NCBI GenBank assembly: GCA_003021705.1
Contig: PXRJ01000031.1
Location: 50,473 to 86,231 of the forward strand
Direction of reading: 5' to 3'
Source of the DNA: Halobacteriales archaeon QS_3_64_16
GTDB lineage: Archaea; Halobacteriota; Halobacteria; Halobacteriales; Halococcaceae
DNA: 35,759 nucleotides
Shown: positions 15,961 through 24,931 of the stretch, one piece after another
Layout of the letters: every line of letters begins with the position of its first letter
How positions within the stretch are numbered: position 1 is the stretch's first letter
The notes under the pieces: generated by a model
The model's database searches: none
Seen by the model: the letters and a program-made list of their open reading frames with translations, nothing else
What the model was told of the DNA's origin: nothing
Program-made: the position numbers and the translations under genes

Positions 15961-18380
15961 TCCTCGGCCTCCTCATCCCCACGATGACGCTCGCTTCCGC
16001 CCCGATTGCTCCCGTCGGCCTCGCCAGCGACCGCTCCTGTCGGTTCATCTCCCTCGCGTTCGTCCCCGTCTCCCTCGTCGTCGCGGCCACCGTCGGCGGC
16101 TACGTTGGTCGCCTCGCTTCCCTCGGACCGGTCGCTCTCGGCGGGATCGGCTCCGACACCGACGGCGGTCCCGGCGTCATCGTCGATGTCAGTACTGGCA
16201 TCGGCGTCGCCATCGCTGTCGGCCGTCGTGAGCACGTTCGCGATCCCCGACGCCTCTCGGCCTCGATACTCCTCCAAGAGCCCCGAACGGGCCTCCTCGA
16301 GGATCCACTCCGCGGTGGCTTCGGTTTCGTCGGTCGGGTCGGGCCGTGGGACCATCTCCTCTTTATCGGGGTCGATGTCGATCAGTACCGACTCCATCTC
16401 CCGAAGGGTCTCCAAGCTCTTCTCCAGCTGGTCGTTCGCGATCAGCGTGAGAATCGTCTCGGGATCGTTAATGTAGGCCTGGAGCGTCGCCGCGACCTGC
16501 GTGTAGGTGTTGAGATTTCGGTCGATCAGATAGGCGAGGACGACCTTGCGCTCGAAGAGTTCGGTTTCCAAGGTGGCTTCGTCCCAGCCGCGATCGAACT
16601 TGATCTCCGCTAGGGTGCTCGAATCACCCATCGGCAGGTACTCGTCGGTTTCTGCCTGCCACTGGTAGACGTCTTGAACGTTGATCTCGTCGTTCTCGGC
16701 GTCGTAGTGATTGATCTCGGTCAGTGCCTTGTTCCGCCGTACCTTCCGACCCTTGACCCGCGTCTGGGTCTGGACGCTCACCAGATCGAGCGCGGAGAAC
16801 ATCGTTTTTGATACATTTATCGGATCGGTCGTGAAGCGCTTGATCACCTCGCCGACGCTATCGGCGTGGAAGGTCGTGAGCGTAGTATGGCCAGTCGACA
16901 TCACCTGGAAGAGGGTTCGACCCTCCTCGCCGCGGATCTCGCCCATCACGATGTACTCGGGGCGCTGGCGGAGCGCAGCTTCGAGCAATGCGAACTCGTC
17001 GACGTCACCCGCGTCGTCGCCGGAAAAGGAGGGCCGAGTGACGCTCGCGATCCAGTTGCGCTGGGGGAGCTCCACCTCTCTGGTATCCTCGATCGAGACG
17101 ATCTTCGATTTGCTGGGAATGAACAGTGAGACCGCATTCAGGCTCGTCGTCTTCCCCGAAGCCGTGCCACCGGCGAAGATCAGGCTCTTTTCGTTCTCGA
17201 TACAGAGCCAGAGGTAGGCCATTTCCTCCAGGTCGAAGGTGTTCCAGTTGATGAGGTCGATCGGCGTGAAGGGGACGTCCTTGAACTGCCGGATAGTATA
17301 ATTCGTCCCGTGATCCGATACCTCTCGGCCGAGGGTAAGCTGGGCTCGCGAACCGTCGGGAAGGGTCGCGTCGACCTGCGGGGAACGCTTCGAGATGCCC
17401 TTGCCCGAGCGCTGGGCGAGTTTAACGACGAAGTCGTCGAGTTCGGTCTCGCCATACGAGACGTTCGTGATGACCTGTTCGTACTCGGAGTGATAGACGA
17501 AGACTGGGGAGTTGTACCCGTCACAGGAGATATCCTCGATGTTGATGTCGTGTTTGATCGGGTCGATCCGCTCGTAGCCGACGAAATCGCGTTTCAGCCG
17601 ATAGAGGAGTTTCTCGACCTGGTACTCCGAGAGCGTGTCACTGTTCTCCTCGAGCACTGCGGGTTCCGGTCGAGCGACGATTCCCTCAAGCCTCCCCTCA
17701 GAACCGTCGTCTCCGGCCTCGCTGTCGGGTCCGGTATCGGACTCAGCGTCGGTACTGGAATCGGAATCGACGTCGTTCTCATCGTCGGAAACGCCACGAC
17801 CGAACAGTCCCGCGAGCCAGGAGAACGATTCATCACTGTTCGTCTCCTGGGGCGCGTCGTACAGGTCGTATCGCGAGAGCAACGCCAGTGTCTCGCGCTC
17901 GATGACCGCCGCACGGCTCGCACTGTCACCGGCGACGATCGTCTCGTCGTCAGTGTACTTGATCGCGGTTCTGAGTTTCTCGGTGAGGAACTCGACGAGA
18001 TCGGACTCGATCGGCGTGAGGTGGGGTTCGATGACGTAGTACTTGCGCTCGTTCTCTCGATCGGAGTGAAAGAGCACGACGAAGGCGTAGGGCTTGTTGA
18101 CCCAGTACCGATCGACTTCCCGAAAGTGGCTCTTCTTCGCGTCCGGAACGGCGCGTTCGAGGTCGTAGCGATTGGTAACCGTCGTCTCCCCATCGACAGT
18201 GGTGAAAAAGTGGTCGGCCTCGATGTCCTCGCGGACCGAGACCGTCCGACCCGCGAGATGGGTCTCGAGTGCACTCGCCTCGCCGCTGGCTCGCTCGAGC
18301 GCTGCTGTGAGATCGTCGATCCCCGACGAATCGCTTGCTCCCTTGTTTTCGCTGCTCTTTTCCTCCGAAGTGCTGCTCAC
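15957..18380 (-). CDS. Type IV pilus / type II secretion ATPase, PilB/GspE family
   Basis: This 807-residue ATPase powers assembly by the adjacent TadC-like platform. Walker A is GGTASGKT (404-411), the Walker B region is YIVMGEIRGEE (476-486) and the conserved His box is STGHTTLTTFHAD (495-507). An N-terminal domain (residues 1-180) precedes an acidic low-complexity linker (about 198-226) and the substrate-binding domain with ISCDGYNSPVFVYHSEYE. The last 100 residues are very acidic and probably disordered. The start is a GTG at 18380 with a GGGAGG Shine-Dalgarno about 6 nt upstream. A TATA-like box lies roughly 130 nt upstream, so the message probably has a leader of about 100 nt, unlike the leaderless genes nearby. 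It is the first full-length gene of the seven-gene cluster. Confidence 0.94.
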   Translation of the reverse strand: MSSTSEEKSSENKGASDSSGIDDLTAALERASGEASALETHLAGRTVSVREDIEADHFFTTVDGETTVTNRYDLERAVPDAKKSHFREVDRYWVNKPYAFVVLFHSDRENERKYYVIEPHLTPIESDLVEFLTEKLRTAIKYTDDETIVAGDSASRAAVIERETLALLSRYDLYDAPQETNSDESFSWLAGLFGRGVSDDENDVDSDSSTDAESDTGPDSEAGDDGSEGRLEGIVARPEPAVLEENSDTLSEYQVEKLLYRLKRDFVGYERIDPIKHDINIEDISCDGYNSPVFVYHSEYEQVITNVSYGETELDDFVVKLAQRSGKGISKRSPQVDATLPDGSRAQLTLGREVSDHGTNYTIRQFKDVPFTPIDLINWNTFDLEEMAYLWLCIENEKSLIFAGGTASGKTTSLNAVSLFIPSKSKIVSIEDTREVELPQRNWIASVTRPSFSGDDAGDVDEFALLEAALRQRPEYIVMGEIRGEEGRTLFQVMSTGHTTLTTFHADSVGEVIKRFTTDPINVSKTMFSALDLVSVQTQTRVKGRKVRRNKALTEINHYDAENDEINVQDVYQWQAETDEYLPMGDSSTLAEIKFDRGWDEATLETELFERKVVLAYLIDRNLNTYTQVAATLQAYINDPETILTLIANDQLEKSLETLREMESVLIDIDPDKEEMVPRPDPTDETEATAEWILEEARSGLLEEYRGREASGIANVLTTADSDGDADASTDIDDDAGTAVGVGADPAESDRSEGSEATNVAADGGRDDEGDGDEREGDEPTGAVAGEADGSNRGGSERHRGDEEAEE

Positions 18381-18448
18381 GGATTCCTCCCGGTCGCCGT
18401 AAGGTCTCCCGTTGTCAGCCGGTCGATCGCACCGCTACCCACGGTCAT
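18377..18448 (-). CDS. Possible 23-codon leader ORF ahead of the pilus ATPase gene
   Basis: An ATG at 18448 opens a 23-residue frame (MTVGSGAIDRLTTGDLTATG then RNP) whose TGA overlaps the GTG start of the ATPase gene (GTGA). It lies inside the predicted 5' leader. It could be a translated leader that couples or tunes ATPase synthesis, or chance. I recognise no family, and there is no evidence beyond the overlap and position. Confidence 0.25.
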   Translation of the reverse strand: MTVGSGAIDRLTTGDLTATGRNP

Positions 18449-18510
18449 CGCCCCCCGCGAGCAGGCCCGCTCGCATATGGAGATCACTGGGGGTGAGTGG
18501 TCCGGTGCTC

Positions 18511-18520
18511 GGTTATAAAC
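18511..18520 (-). promoter_or_regulatory. TATA box of the pilus cluster
   Basis: On the minus strand this reads GTTTATAACC, a good haloarchaeal TATA box. With usual spacing, transcription would start near 18488, giving a leader of about 105 nt before the ATPase GTG. No other promoter-like site of this quality is seen within the tightly packed cluster. Confidence 0.55.
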
Positions 18521-18597
18521 TCTTCCTGGACACCTCAGGCTGACGATCCCTTCGCTGAGAAAACGTACAGGAACCGAACCAGCGGTTCTCGATCCTC

Positions 18598-19737
18598 TCA
18601 GTCCAGAAACGCTTCGATCCGGTCGAGTGCTTCGCGCAGGTCGGCCAGCCCGGTGGCATAGGACACCCGGAGGTGCCCCGCACCGCCCTCGCCGAAGACG
18701 CTCCCCGGGACCGCCGCGACGCCCGCTTCTTCTAGGAGGGCTTCGGCGAACGTTTCGCTGTCACCACCAGGAACTTCGGGGAAGACGTAGAAGGCTCCGG
18801 TCGCCTCGAAACACTCGATCCCCATCTCCGCGAACCGGGCGAGGACGAACTGGCGGCGGCGGTCGTACTGGGCCCGCATCTCCCGGACGTCTTCCTCACA
18901 ATTCCTGAGAGCGTCGATCGCGGCGTGCTGGGCGGTGGTCGGCGCGGAGAGCATCGCGTACTGATGCACCCGGGTCATCGCCGCGCTCGCCTCGGGGGGT
19001 GCGAGTGCGTAGCCCAGGCGCAGGCCGGTCATCGCATAGGCCTTTGAGAAGCCATTGATAACGATCGTCCGCTCGCGCATGCCGGGAAGCGTCGCGATCG
19101 AGGCGTGCTCGCGGTCGTAGGTCAAGTCGGCATAAATTTCATCGGAGATGACCGCGAGATCGTGCTCGCGACAGAACTCGGCGATCGGTGCTAACTCGCT
19201 CTCGCTCATCGTCGCGCCGGTCGGGTTGTTCGGATAACAGAGCACCAGCACCGCCGCATCGGCCCCCCCGCTCGCCTCCAAGGCCTCGTACGTGAGGGTA
19301 AAGTCCTCCGCCGCACGGGTCGGTACGTCCAGCACCTCGCCCCCGGCGAAGATCGCCCCCGGCGGGTAACAGACATAGGATGGCTGGGCGATAGCCACTC
19401 GGTCGCCGGGATCGACTAAGGCACGGAAGGCGAGATCGATCGCCTCGCTCGCGCCCGCGGTCACGAGGGTCTCCTCGTCGGGGTCGTAGCTCAGATCGCG
19501 TTTCTCACGCTCCCGGCGGGCGATTGCGTCCCGGAGTTCCGGCAGTCCTCGATTCGAGGTGTAGGAGGTCCGGCCGCGCTCGAGCGAGGCGATCGCCGCC
19601 TCGCGGGCGCTCCAGGGCGTCGCGAAGTCCGGTTCGCCCACACCCAGGGAAATGACGTCCTCGGCTTCGGTCGCGAGTTCGAAAAACCGCCGGATGCCCG
19701 AGGGCGGGACGCGTTCGACCCGATCAGCGATCTTCAT
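18598..19737 (-). CDS. Class I/II pyridoxal-phosphate aminotransferase
   Basis: This 379-residue fold-type I aminotransferase is of the AspC/alanine-type group. PLP-binding features are visible: CYPNNPTG (167-174), the cofactor Asp in VISDEIYADL (Asp199), and the Schiff-base lysine in NGFSKAYAMTGLRLGY (Lys232). The N-terminal SLGVGEPDF and SYTSNRGLPELRDAI segments are also typical. It transfers amino groups between an amino acid and a 2-oxo acid in the cytoplasm; the actual substrate (aspartate, alanine, branched or aromatic) cannot be read from the sequence. The ATG at 19737 is chosen over the 12-codon-longer start because homologues begin near MKIADRVERVPPSGIRRFF. An Lrp-type regulator gene lies 124 nt upstream in the same direction and may control it. 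Confidence 0.93.
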   Translation of the reverse strand: MKIADRVERVPPSGIRRFFELATEAEDVISLGVGEPDFATPWSAREAAIASLERGRTSYTSNRGLPELRDAIARREREKRDLSYDPDEETLVTAGASEAIDLAFRALVDPGDRVAIAQPSYVCYPPGAIFAGGEVLDVPTRAAEDFTLTYEALEASGGADAAVLVLCYPNNPTGATMSESELAPIAEFCREHDLAVISDEIYADLTYDREHASIATLPGMRERTIVINGFSKAYAMTGLRLGYALAPPEASAAMTRVHQYAMLSAPTTAQHAAIDALRNCEEDVREMRAQYDRRRQFVLARFAEMGIECFEATGAFYVFPEVPGGDSETFAEALLEEAGVAAVPGSVFGEGGAGHLRVSYATGLADLREALDRIEAFLD

Positions 19738-19861
19738 ACGCTGCCCTCGCGCTGGTTTCGAGAGGATCGCCACCCTCGATAGGGTCGGTCGGTTCGCTTC
19801 GACCGGCGCTCGGCGATCGGACGGCGGTGACCACCGGGATCAGGATCGAGACGCGAAGCGA

Positions 19862-20362
19862 TCATGGCGAGACCGAGAGTCGGTCGTCGTCGCTGCCCTC
19901 GCCCATCTCGATGCCCCGGTCCTTGTAGGTATCCATGACGTAGTGGGTCACTGTCTGAGTGATCTCGGGGAGGCGCGCGACCTTCTCGCTGACGAACCGA
20001 GAGACTCGATCCATCGAGTCGGCCTCAATGTCGAGCGCGAAGTCGTAATCCCCGCTCACCAGCCGGAGGGACTGCACTTCGCTGAAGCCCGCCAGCCGCC
20101 GGGCGATGTCCTCGTAGCCCGTCTCGCGATCGAGCGTGACGTTCAATTCGACGCGGGCCCGGACCTGTTCAGTCCCAACCCGGCTGGGATCGACGATCGC
20201 CTGGTAGCCCCGGATCGCCCCCGAGTCCTCTAACTCCTCGATCGCCGCTTCGATTTCCTCTTCGCTGAGGTCGGTAAATCGTGCGAGGTCCGCGATGGAG
20301 TACCGGGCGTTCTCGCCCAGCAGTTCGAGCACTTCCTCGCGCTCCCGCTCGTTCACTGGCAT
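19862..20362 (-). CDS. Lrp/AsnC family transcriptional regulator
   Basis: This 166-residue protein has the two-domain Lrp layout: an N-terminal winged helix-turn-helix (about residues 4-52, VLELLGENARYSIADLARFT and EEEIEAAIEELEDSGAIRGY) and a C-terminal RAM/ligand-binding domain (about 65-150) with the RLVSGDYDFALDIEAD core strand motif. Such proteins bind DNA as oligomers and respond to amino acids. It sits immediately upstream of the aminotransferase gene in the same orientation, an arrangement common in haloarchaea, suggesting local control of amino-acid metabolism. The gene starts 202 nt from the divergently oriented GNAT gene. Confidence 0.93.
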   Translation of the reverse strand: MPVNEREREEVLELLGENARYSIADLARFTDLSEEEIEAAIEELEDSGAIRGYQAIVDPSRVGTEQVRARVELNVTLDRETGYEDIARRLAGFSEVQSLRLVSGDYDFALDIEADSMDRVSRFVSEKVARLPEITQTVTHYVMDTYKDRGIEMGEGSDDDRLSVSP

Positions 20363-20564
20363 ACCCGAGACACACGGGGATCGAGCAAAAGCGTTTCCAA
20401 CCCCGGTATCGCGTTACAGTTCGGTAGCCACCCGACGGCGAGTGATCGAATCCGGAAAGCTCAACCGTGAAGACCCCGACGGTGAGTGGCTCGACGGCGA
20501 TCGATCGGATTGCTCCTGGGATGCTGATCGCCAAGGGGATTACCGGCGCGTGTCTCACCCGATT

Positions 20565-21086
20565 ATGCACGTCAGAGCCTACGAGCAGAGGGACGGGCCG
20601 GCGCTGTGGGAACTCAAAGAACGCTTCGAGCGCGAGTTGGGCGCGCTCGGCGGCGAGGAGAAAAGCACGGACTATGACGGGAAACTCACTGCGGAGTACC
20701 GGGAGCGGTATATCGAATGGGTCGATCGCTGCAACGAGTGCGACCCAGGCTGTGTCCTGCTCGCCGAAAGCGAGGACGAACCCAGTGCCACCAACACCGA
20801 AAACGAGCCGGTCACGTCGCTCGCCGGCTACGCCTTCGTGCTTCCCGCGGACCTCTCGCTTATCTGGGACGCCGCCGTCCTCAACGAACTCTACGTGCGC
20901 GAGGGGGATCGCGGTGAGGGGGTCGCCGACGCGCTTCTCGAAGGTGCGCTCGATCACGCCCGCGGGCAGGACCTCCCGCTCGATCGGATCGTCCTCGACG
21001 TCGACGGCGGGAACGACCGCGCGGGGGCGTTCTACCGACGCCACGGCTTTTCGAACTGGGGTGAGATGGTAGCGCGAGAGCTCTGA
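20565..21086 (+). CDS. GNAT family N-acetyltransferase
   Basis: This 173-residue protein begins MHVRAYEQRDGPALWELKERF. It has the GNAT fold: a central strand LAGYAFVLPADLSLIWDAAVLNELYV, the acetyl-CoA pyrophosphate-binding loop (REGDRGEGVADALLEGALDHA, equivalent to the R/QxxGxG/A motif) and the terminal FYRRHGFSNWGEM motif. It would transfer an acetyl group from acetyl-CoA to an unknown amine. The open frame extends 90 codons upstream, but this ATG at 20565 is where the fold begins, and the upstream part overlaps the divergent Lrp gene and its promoter region. It is the last GC-rich gene before the AT-rich island. Confidence 0.88.
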   Translation: MHVRAYEQRDGPALWELKERFERELGALGGEEKSTDYDGKLTAEYRERYIEWVDRCNECDPGCVLLAESEDEPSATNTENEPVTSLAGYAFVLPADLSLIWDAAVLNELYVREGDRGEGVADALLEGALDHARGQDLPLDRIVLDVDGGNDRAGAFYRRHGFSNWGEMVAREL

Positions 21087-21357
21087 GGCCAATCGGGAGT
21101 GGTCGGTAGACGGGGCTACGACGACTCAGTAATTGCCTCGATGGCCGGCGCGCCGCGTCTCGCGTGCTCGTGACCTAAAAAGTCCGTAGGTGAGGCAGGG
21201 CGGGCAGAGTCGGTCAGTCTCGATCTCTTGGGGAAACACAGATGACAGTGTGACTGAACGAACGATAGCCTACTATACGGAGGACAAAATACGAGTTCGA
21301 ATTATAGCATATAAAATCTAATTAGAATATCAGCCTAGTGGTGCTGGCGACGAGTTG
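21087..21357. other. Intergenic transition into an AT-rich island
   Basis: There is no supportable gene here. Composition changes from GC-rich to clearly AT-rich at about 21235-21260, with a stretch near 21295-21330 that is almost entirely A and T. I found no tRNA, integrase or clear terminal repeat at this boundary. Confidence 0.45.
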
Positions 21358-21364
21358 TTTATAG
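21358..21364 (+). promoter_or_regulatory. TATA box for the DUF262 gene
   Basis: TTTATAG lies about 28 nt before the ATG at 21389, predicting a leaderless transcript. The promoter looks intact although the gene it drives is interrupted. Confidence 0.6.
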
Positions 21365-21388
21365 GGCGCCCGTTCGACAGAAGCAATC

Positions 21389-23275
21389 ATGAGTACCTCC
21401 GTACGCGAGTACCTTATGAGCGTCAATAAATACACATTTCTTCCTGGCATCCAACGTGAATTCGTTTGGAATCCATCTCAGATAGCGAGATTGTTCGATT
21501 CACTAATCCGAAATTACCCAGTTGGTGCTATTACGGAGTGGAACGTTCGTAATAGCGCTAGAGATAATTTTCACTCTTATCGGCTAATAGACCGCTATAT
21601 AGCTAGTAACGGTAGTATCCCTGATCAAGTAAACGAAGCTGGATTCTCCCGGTATAACGATCAGGTGTCCGATCACGCAACAGTCGAATCGCTCATTATT
21701 GATGGCCAACAGCGGCTCAATTCATTGTATATTGGTGTTTGCGGAGAAGTTGCAGAATACAATGGTGGAAGTGGCTATTCACAAGCTCATGTAGAGAAAT
21801 GGAAAGCAAGTTCATTATGTATTGACCTGTTTGGGCATCCGGACTTCACTGATAGTGGCGTACATGGAAATTATGAATTCCAATTCAAGAGAGTCAAGGG
21901 ATTCGGCAAAGAGTCGGAGACTGGCTATGAGTATGCGGATGACAGTCACCGGATGTGGATGCCGGTAGGTGATTTCTGAGAGGAAGGCCTCATAGGTCAA
22001 GGGGAAGTACGCAACACTGTAGATTCTCATCTCGAGGGCGCTACTATGGCTATAAATCAGTCAACTCGGTCACGCTTACGCGATATAGCGCAGGCAGTAG
22101 GACTTGATCTTTACAATAGAGTGCTCACCAAAGACCTGATAACTGATTCAGTAGATCACGAAACAACAGAGATACCTGAAATTTTTCAGCGGCTCAATTT
22201 GGAGGGAGAAAATCCCAAACCATACCAGTTACTTATGTCACAATTGATGAGTTACTGGCCATACTCGGACGATGAAGAGAAACAAATCAATCCACGCGAC
22301 CAAGTTGAGAGATGGATCGACCGATTCTGCGATGATTTCACGCCCTATGAAACGCATATAGACAGGGATCTTTTCATGAGATACTCGTCATATCTCGTCA
22401 AGCGTGACCTCTTAGAATCGGGTATCGGAAATCTCTCTGAGGAGAACATGGATGACATACGGGGGAAGTGGCTTCATAGCCCTAGTGCAGCTCAAGGACG
22501 GTTCGAATGGTTTCGTTCGTCTTTGGCTAATGCCTTTGAGACTGTGATTGGTGCAGGCGTTCGTCCAAGTATACTAGACGACATGCCGACTTTCGCAGTT
22601 ATAGGTGTGTTCTATTACTACAATCCGGATGCAAAAGTAGACGAACAAAATCGCAATGCTGTATTCAACTTTCTCGCTCAATGTCTTCTGCTGGATGAGT
22701 CTTATCGAGTCTTCGCTATTGGAAATGCACGAAGTTGGATGCGCTATCTGAACGACCACAAGGAGGAGTATACAGTTTTTCCAGGAGAGGGGCTCCTCGC
22801 TCATGAAAACCTTCATCCCTCGGCTGAGGATATAGAGCTAGTAGTCCAGAACGCACGCTACACAGGTAATCCTGGACAACCTGTCTTTACTAATCAGAAT
22901 GTCACAGCTATCCTCGGGCTACTCGATGAGTCATATACAAGCCGTTCTACTCATGACGTTAGTTCATATGACGTGGGTCACATATTTCCACGAAGTAAAG
23001 AAGACGAGGTAGAAGAAGCGGTCGGACAAAAGGTTGATCTCGATCGTATCGGGAATCTTCAGTTGCTACATCACTCACTCAACCGTGAAGAAAAGCGCGA
23101 GATGTGGCCGAAAGACTGGTTCGAAAGTGACCAAGTAAGTGAGGCAGAGGCGGCCGAGATTAAGCGTACTAATCAGTATCCAGATGTATCACTTGATCCA
23201 GCCTCTGCTCAAGAATTCATCGAATCTCGGGAAGAGCGTCTCATCAACCATATCGCTGAAAAGTATGTACGATAG
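21389..23275 (+). pseudogene. DUF262/DUF1524 GmrSD-like restriction protein gene, interrupted by an in-frame TGA
   Basis: Two open segments in the same frame, 21389-21979 (196 aa) and 22046-23275 (409 aa), are separated by one TGA (21977-21979) and 22 further open codons. Together they make one protein of about 628 residues. The N-part has DUF262 motifs LPGIQREFVW (18-27) and IIDGQQRL (103-110); the C-part ends with a DUF1524 HNH-like nuclease motif, VGHIFPRSK (His at residue 312 of that segment) and GNLQLLHHSLN. In the GmrSD/BrxU family, DUF262 couples nucleotide hydrolysis to cleavage of modified DNA. The TGA falls just after RMWMPVGDF, inside the N-terminal domain, not at a natural domain border. 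The gene is AT-rich and uses codons unlike its neighbours, suggesting acquisition. Real nonsense mutation, sequencing error and re-initiation at 22046 (weak GAGG upstream) are all possible. Confidence 0.85.
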
Positions 23276-23383
23276 TGATAGTGAACTGCTGACGAGAGTG
23301 CTCTAATACACTGCTGCTACAGCCTACGAATCGATAGCTAGTCGTTCGGAATCACTAAACGCACTACCGGCATAGGGCTCCCA

Positions 23384-24931
23384 ATGGCAGACTGGACGGA
23401 GACGTACCGCCCGGAGACGCTTGCGGAGGTCCGGGGCAACGACAAGGCCTGCAACCAACTGCGCGAGTGGGCCGACACCTGGGACTCCCACCAGGAAGCC
23501 GTCGTTTTGCATGGTAGCCCCGGCATCGGGAAGACCTCCGCAGCCCACGCCCTCGCTGCGGATCTGGGCTGGGACACCATCGAGCTCAATGCCTCGGACC
23601 AGCGCACCGCGAGCGTCGTCGAGCGGGTGGCCGGCGAGGCCGCCAAAAGCGGGACGCTTACCGCCGGGGGCAGCGGGCGACGACTCGTCGTTCTCGACGA
23701 AGCCGACAACCTCCATGGCAACGTCGATCGGGGCGGCTCCAGGGCGATCACGAGCCTGATCAAAGACGCCGGCCAGCCGGTCATATTGATCGCCAACGAC
23801 TTCTACGAGATGTCTCGCTCGCTCCGCGATGCCTGTGAGGAAATCGAGTTCCGTGACGTCTCCGCGCGCTCGATCCTGCCCGTACTGCGGGACATCTGTC
23901 GCCGGGAGAACGTCGAGTTCGAGGCCGAGGCCCTGGAACGCCTCGCCGAGCAGAACGACGGCGACCTCCGGGGAGCAGTCAACGACCTCCAGGCGATCGC
24001 CGAACGTACTGAAACACTCACCGCCGAGGACGTCGTTACCGGCGAGCGCGACAGCAAGCGCGGGATCTTCGAGTTTCTGGACGCGCTCATCAAGGACGAA
24101 GACGCCCAGGGGGCCCTCCAAGCGTCCTATGAGGTCGACGAGACACCCGACGACCTGATCAACTGGATCGAGGACAACGTCCCGAAGGACTACGAAGGCC
24201 AGGAGTTGGCCGACGCCTTCTCCTTTCTCTCGAACGCCGATCGCTGGCTCGGACGGGTTCGAGCGAGCCAGGAGTACAAGTACTGGCGGTACGCGGGCGA
24301 CAACATGACCGCGGGGGTCGCGGCGTCGCGTCGCTCCGCCAAGGGCGGGTGGACCCGCTATGGCCCGCCGAGTTACTGGTCGAAACTCGGGCGCTCGCGG
24401 AGCACGCGGGATCGCCAGGACGGCATCGCACGGAAGATCGCTGCGGGCAGCGGTCTCAGCATGGGCACCGCCCGCCGGTCGGTCCTGCCGTACCTCTCGG
24501 CGATGACCCATCACTGCAAGCCCCGCGAACTGACGGTAGAGATGGCCGCCCGGTACGATCTGGACGAAAAGGACCTGTCATTCATTACCGGCAGCGGCGA
24601 GAGTACGAACAAAGTCGAGTCGATCGTCGCTGACGCCCAAGAGCAACGTGAGGAGGACGCAGTAGCACACTCCGGCGGTGCGTTCGAGGGAGTAACGCGC
24701 GACGCCGAGAACCCAGGGGATGAGCCGGACAACGATGACACGGGAGGAGACGACACCGAGAACGAAGCGGTCGACGAGGAACCCGCGACCGACGGAGCCG
24801 AGGTCGAACTCGCGAACGGTTGCGAGTCGGCAATCGAAACGGGAGTGCACGCGGACAACGAGAACAATGGGGGTGACGAAAGCGAAGATGCGGCCGAGGA
24901 CTCCCAGTCGGGGCTGAGCGACTTCTACTGA
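23384..24931 (+). CDS. rfcL: Replication factor C large subunit
   Basis: This 515-residue AAA+ clamp-loader subunit helps load PCNA onto primed DNA. It starts MADWTETYRPETLAEVRGND, with Walker A GSPGIGKT (44-51), Walker B LVVLDEADN (101-109) and the NDLQAIAER sensor region. RfcL-specific helical domains follow (FLSNADRWLGRVRASQEYKYWRY at about 288). The last 100 residues are a strongly acidic linker ending in QSGLSDFY, a canonical PCNA-interacting (PIP) motif. The length fits haloarchaeal RfcL. The GC-rich composition resumes here just after the AT-rich island. A weak TATA-like CACTAAAC lies about 27 nt before the ATG. RfcS is not in the window. Confidence 0.95.
   Translation: MADWTETYRPETLAEVRGNDKACNQLREWADTWDSHQEAVVLHGSPGIGKTSAAHALAADLGWDTIELNASDQRTASVVERVAGEAAKSGTLTAGGSGRRLVVLDEADNLHGNVDRGGSRAITSLIKDAGQPVILIANDFYEMSRSLRDACEEIEFRDVSARSILPVLRDICRRENVEFEAEALERLAEQNDGDLRGAVNDLQAIAERTETLTAEDVVTGERDSKRGIFEFLDALIKDEDAQGALQASYEVDETPDDLINWIEDNVPKDYEGQELADAFSFLSNADRWLGRVRASQEYKYWRYAGDNMTAGVAASRRSAKGGWTRYGPPSYWSKLGRSRSTRDRQDGIARKIAAGSGLSMGTARRSVLPYLSAMTHHCKPRELTVEMAARYDLDEKDLSFITGSGESTNKVESIVADAQEQREEDAVAHSGGAFEGVTRDAENPGDEPDNDDTGGDDTENEAVDEEPATDGAEVELANGCESAIETGVHADNENNGGDESEDAAEDSQSGLSDFY

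Noticed and set aside
17310..18518. 402-codon plus-strand frame antisense to the pilus ATPase
   Set aside because: It covers the Walker-containing gene on the opposite strand and runs through its promoter. It is a mirror frame with no family match.
21389..22045. Natural two-gene GmrS/GmrD arrangement for the DUF262 locus
   Set aside because: The break falls within the DUF262 domain and the intervening codons remain open in the same frame, which fits a nonsense codon better than two genes.
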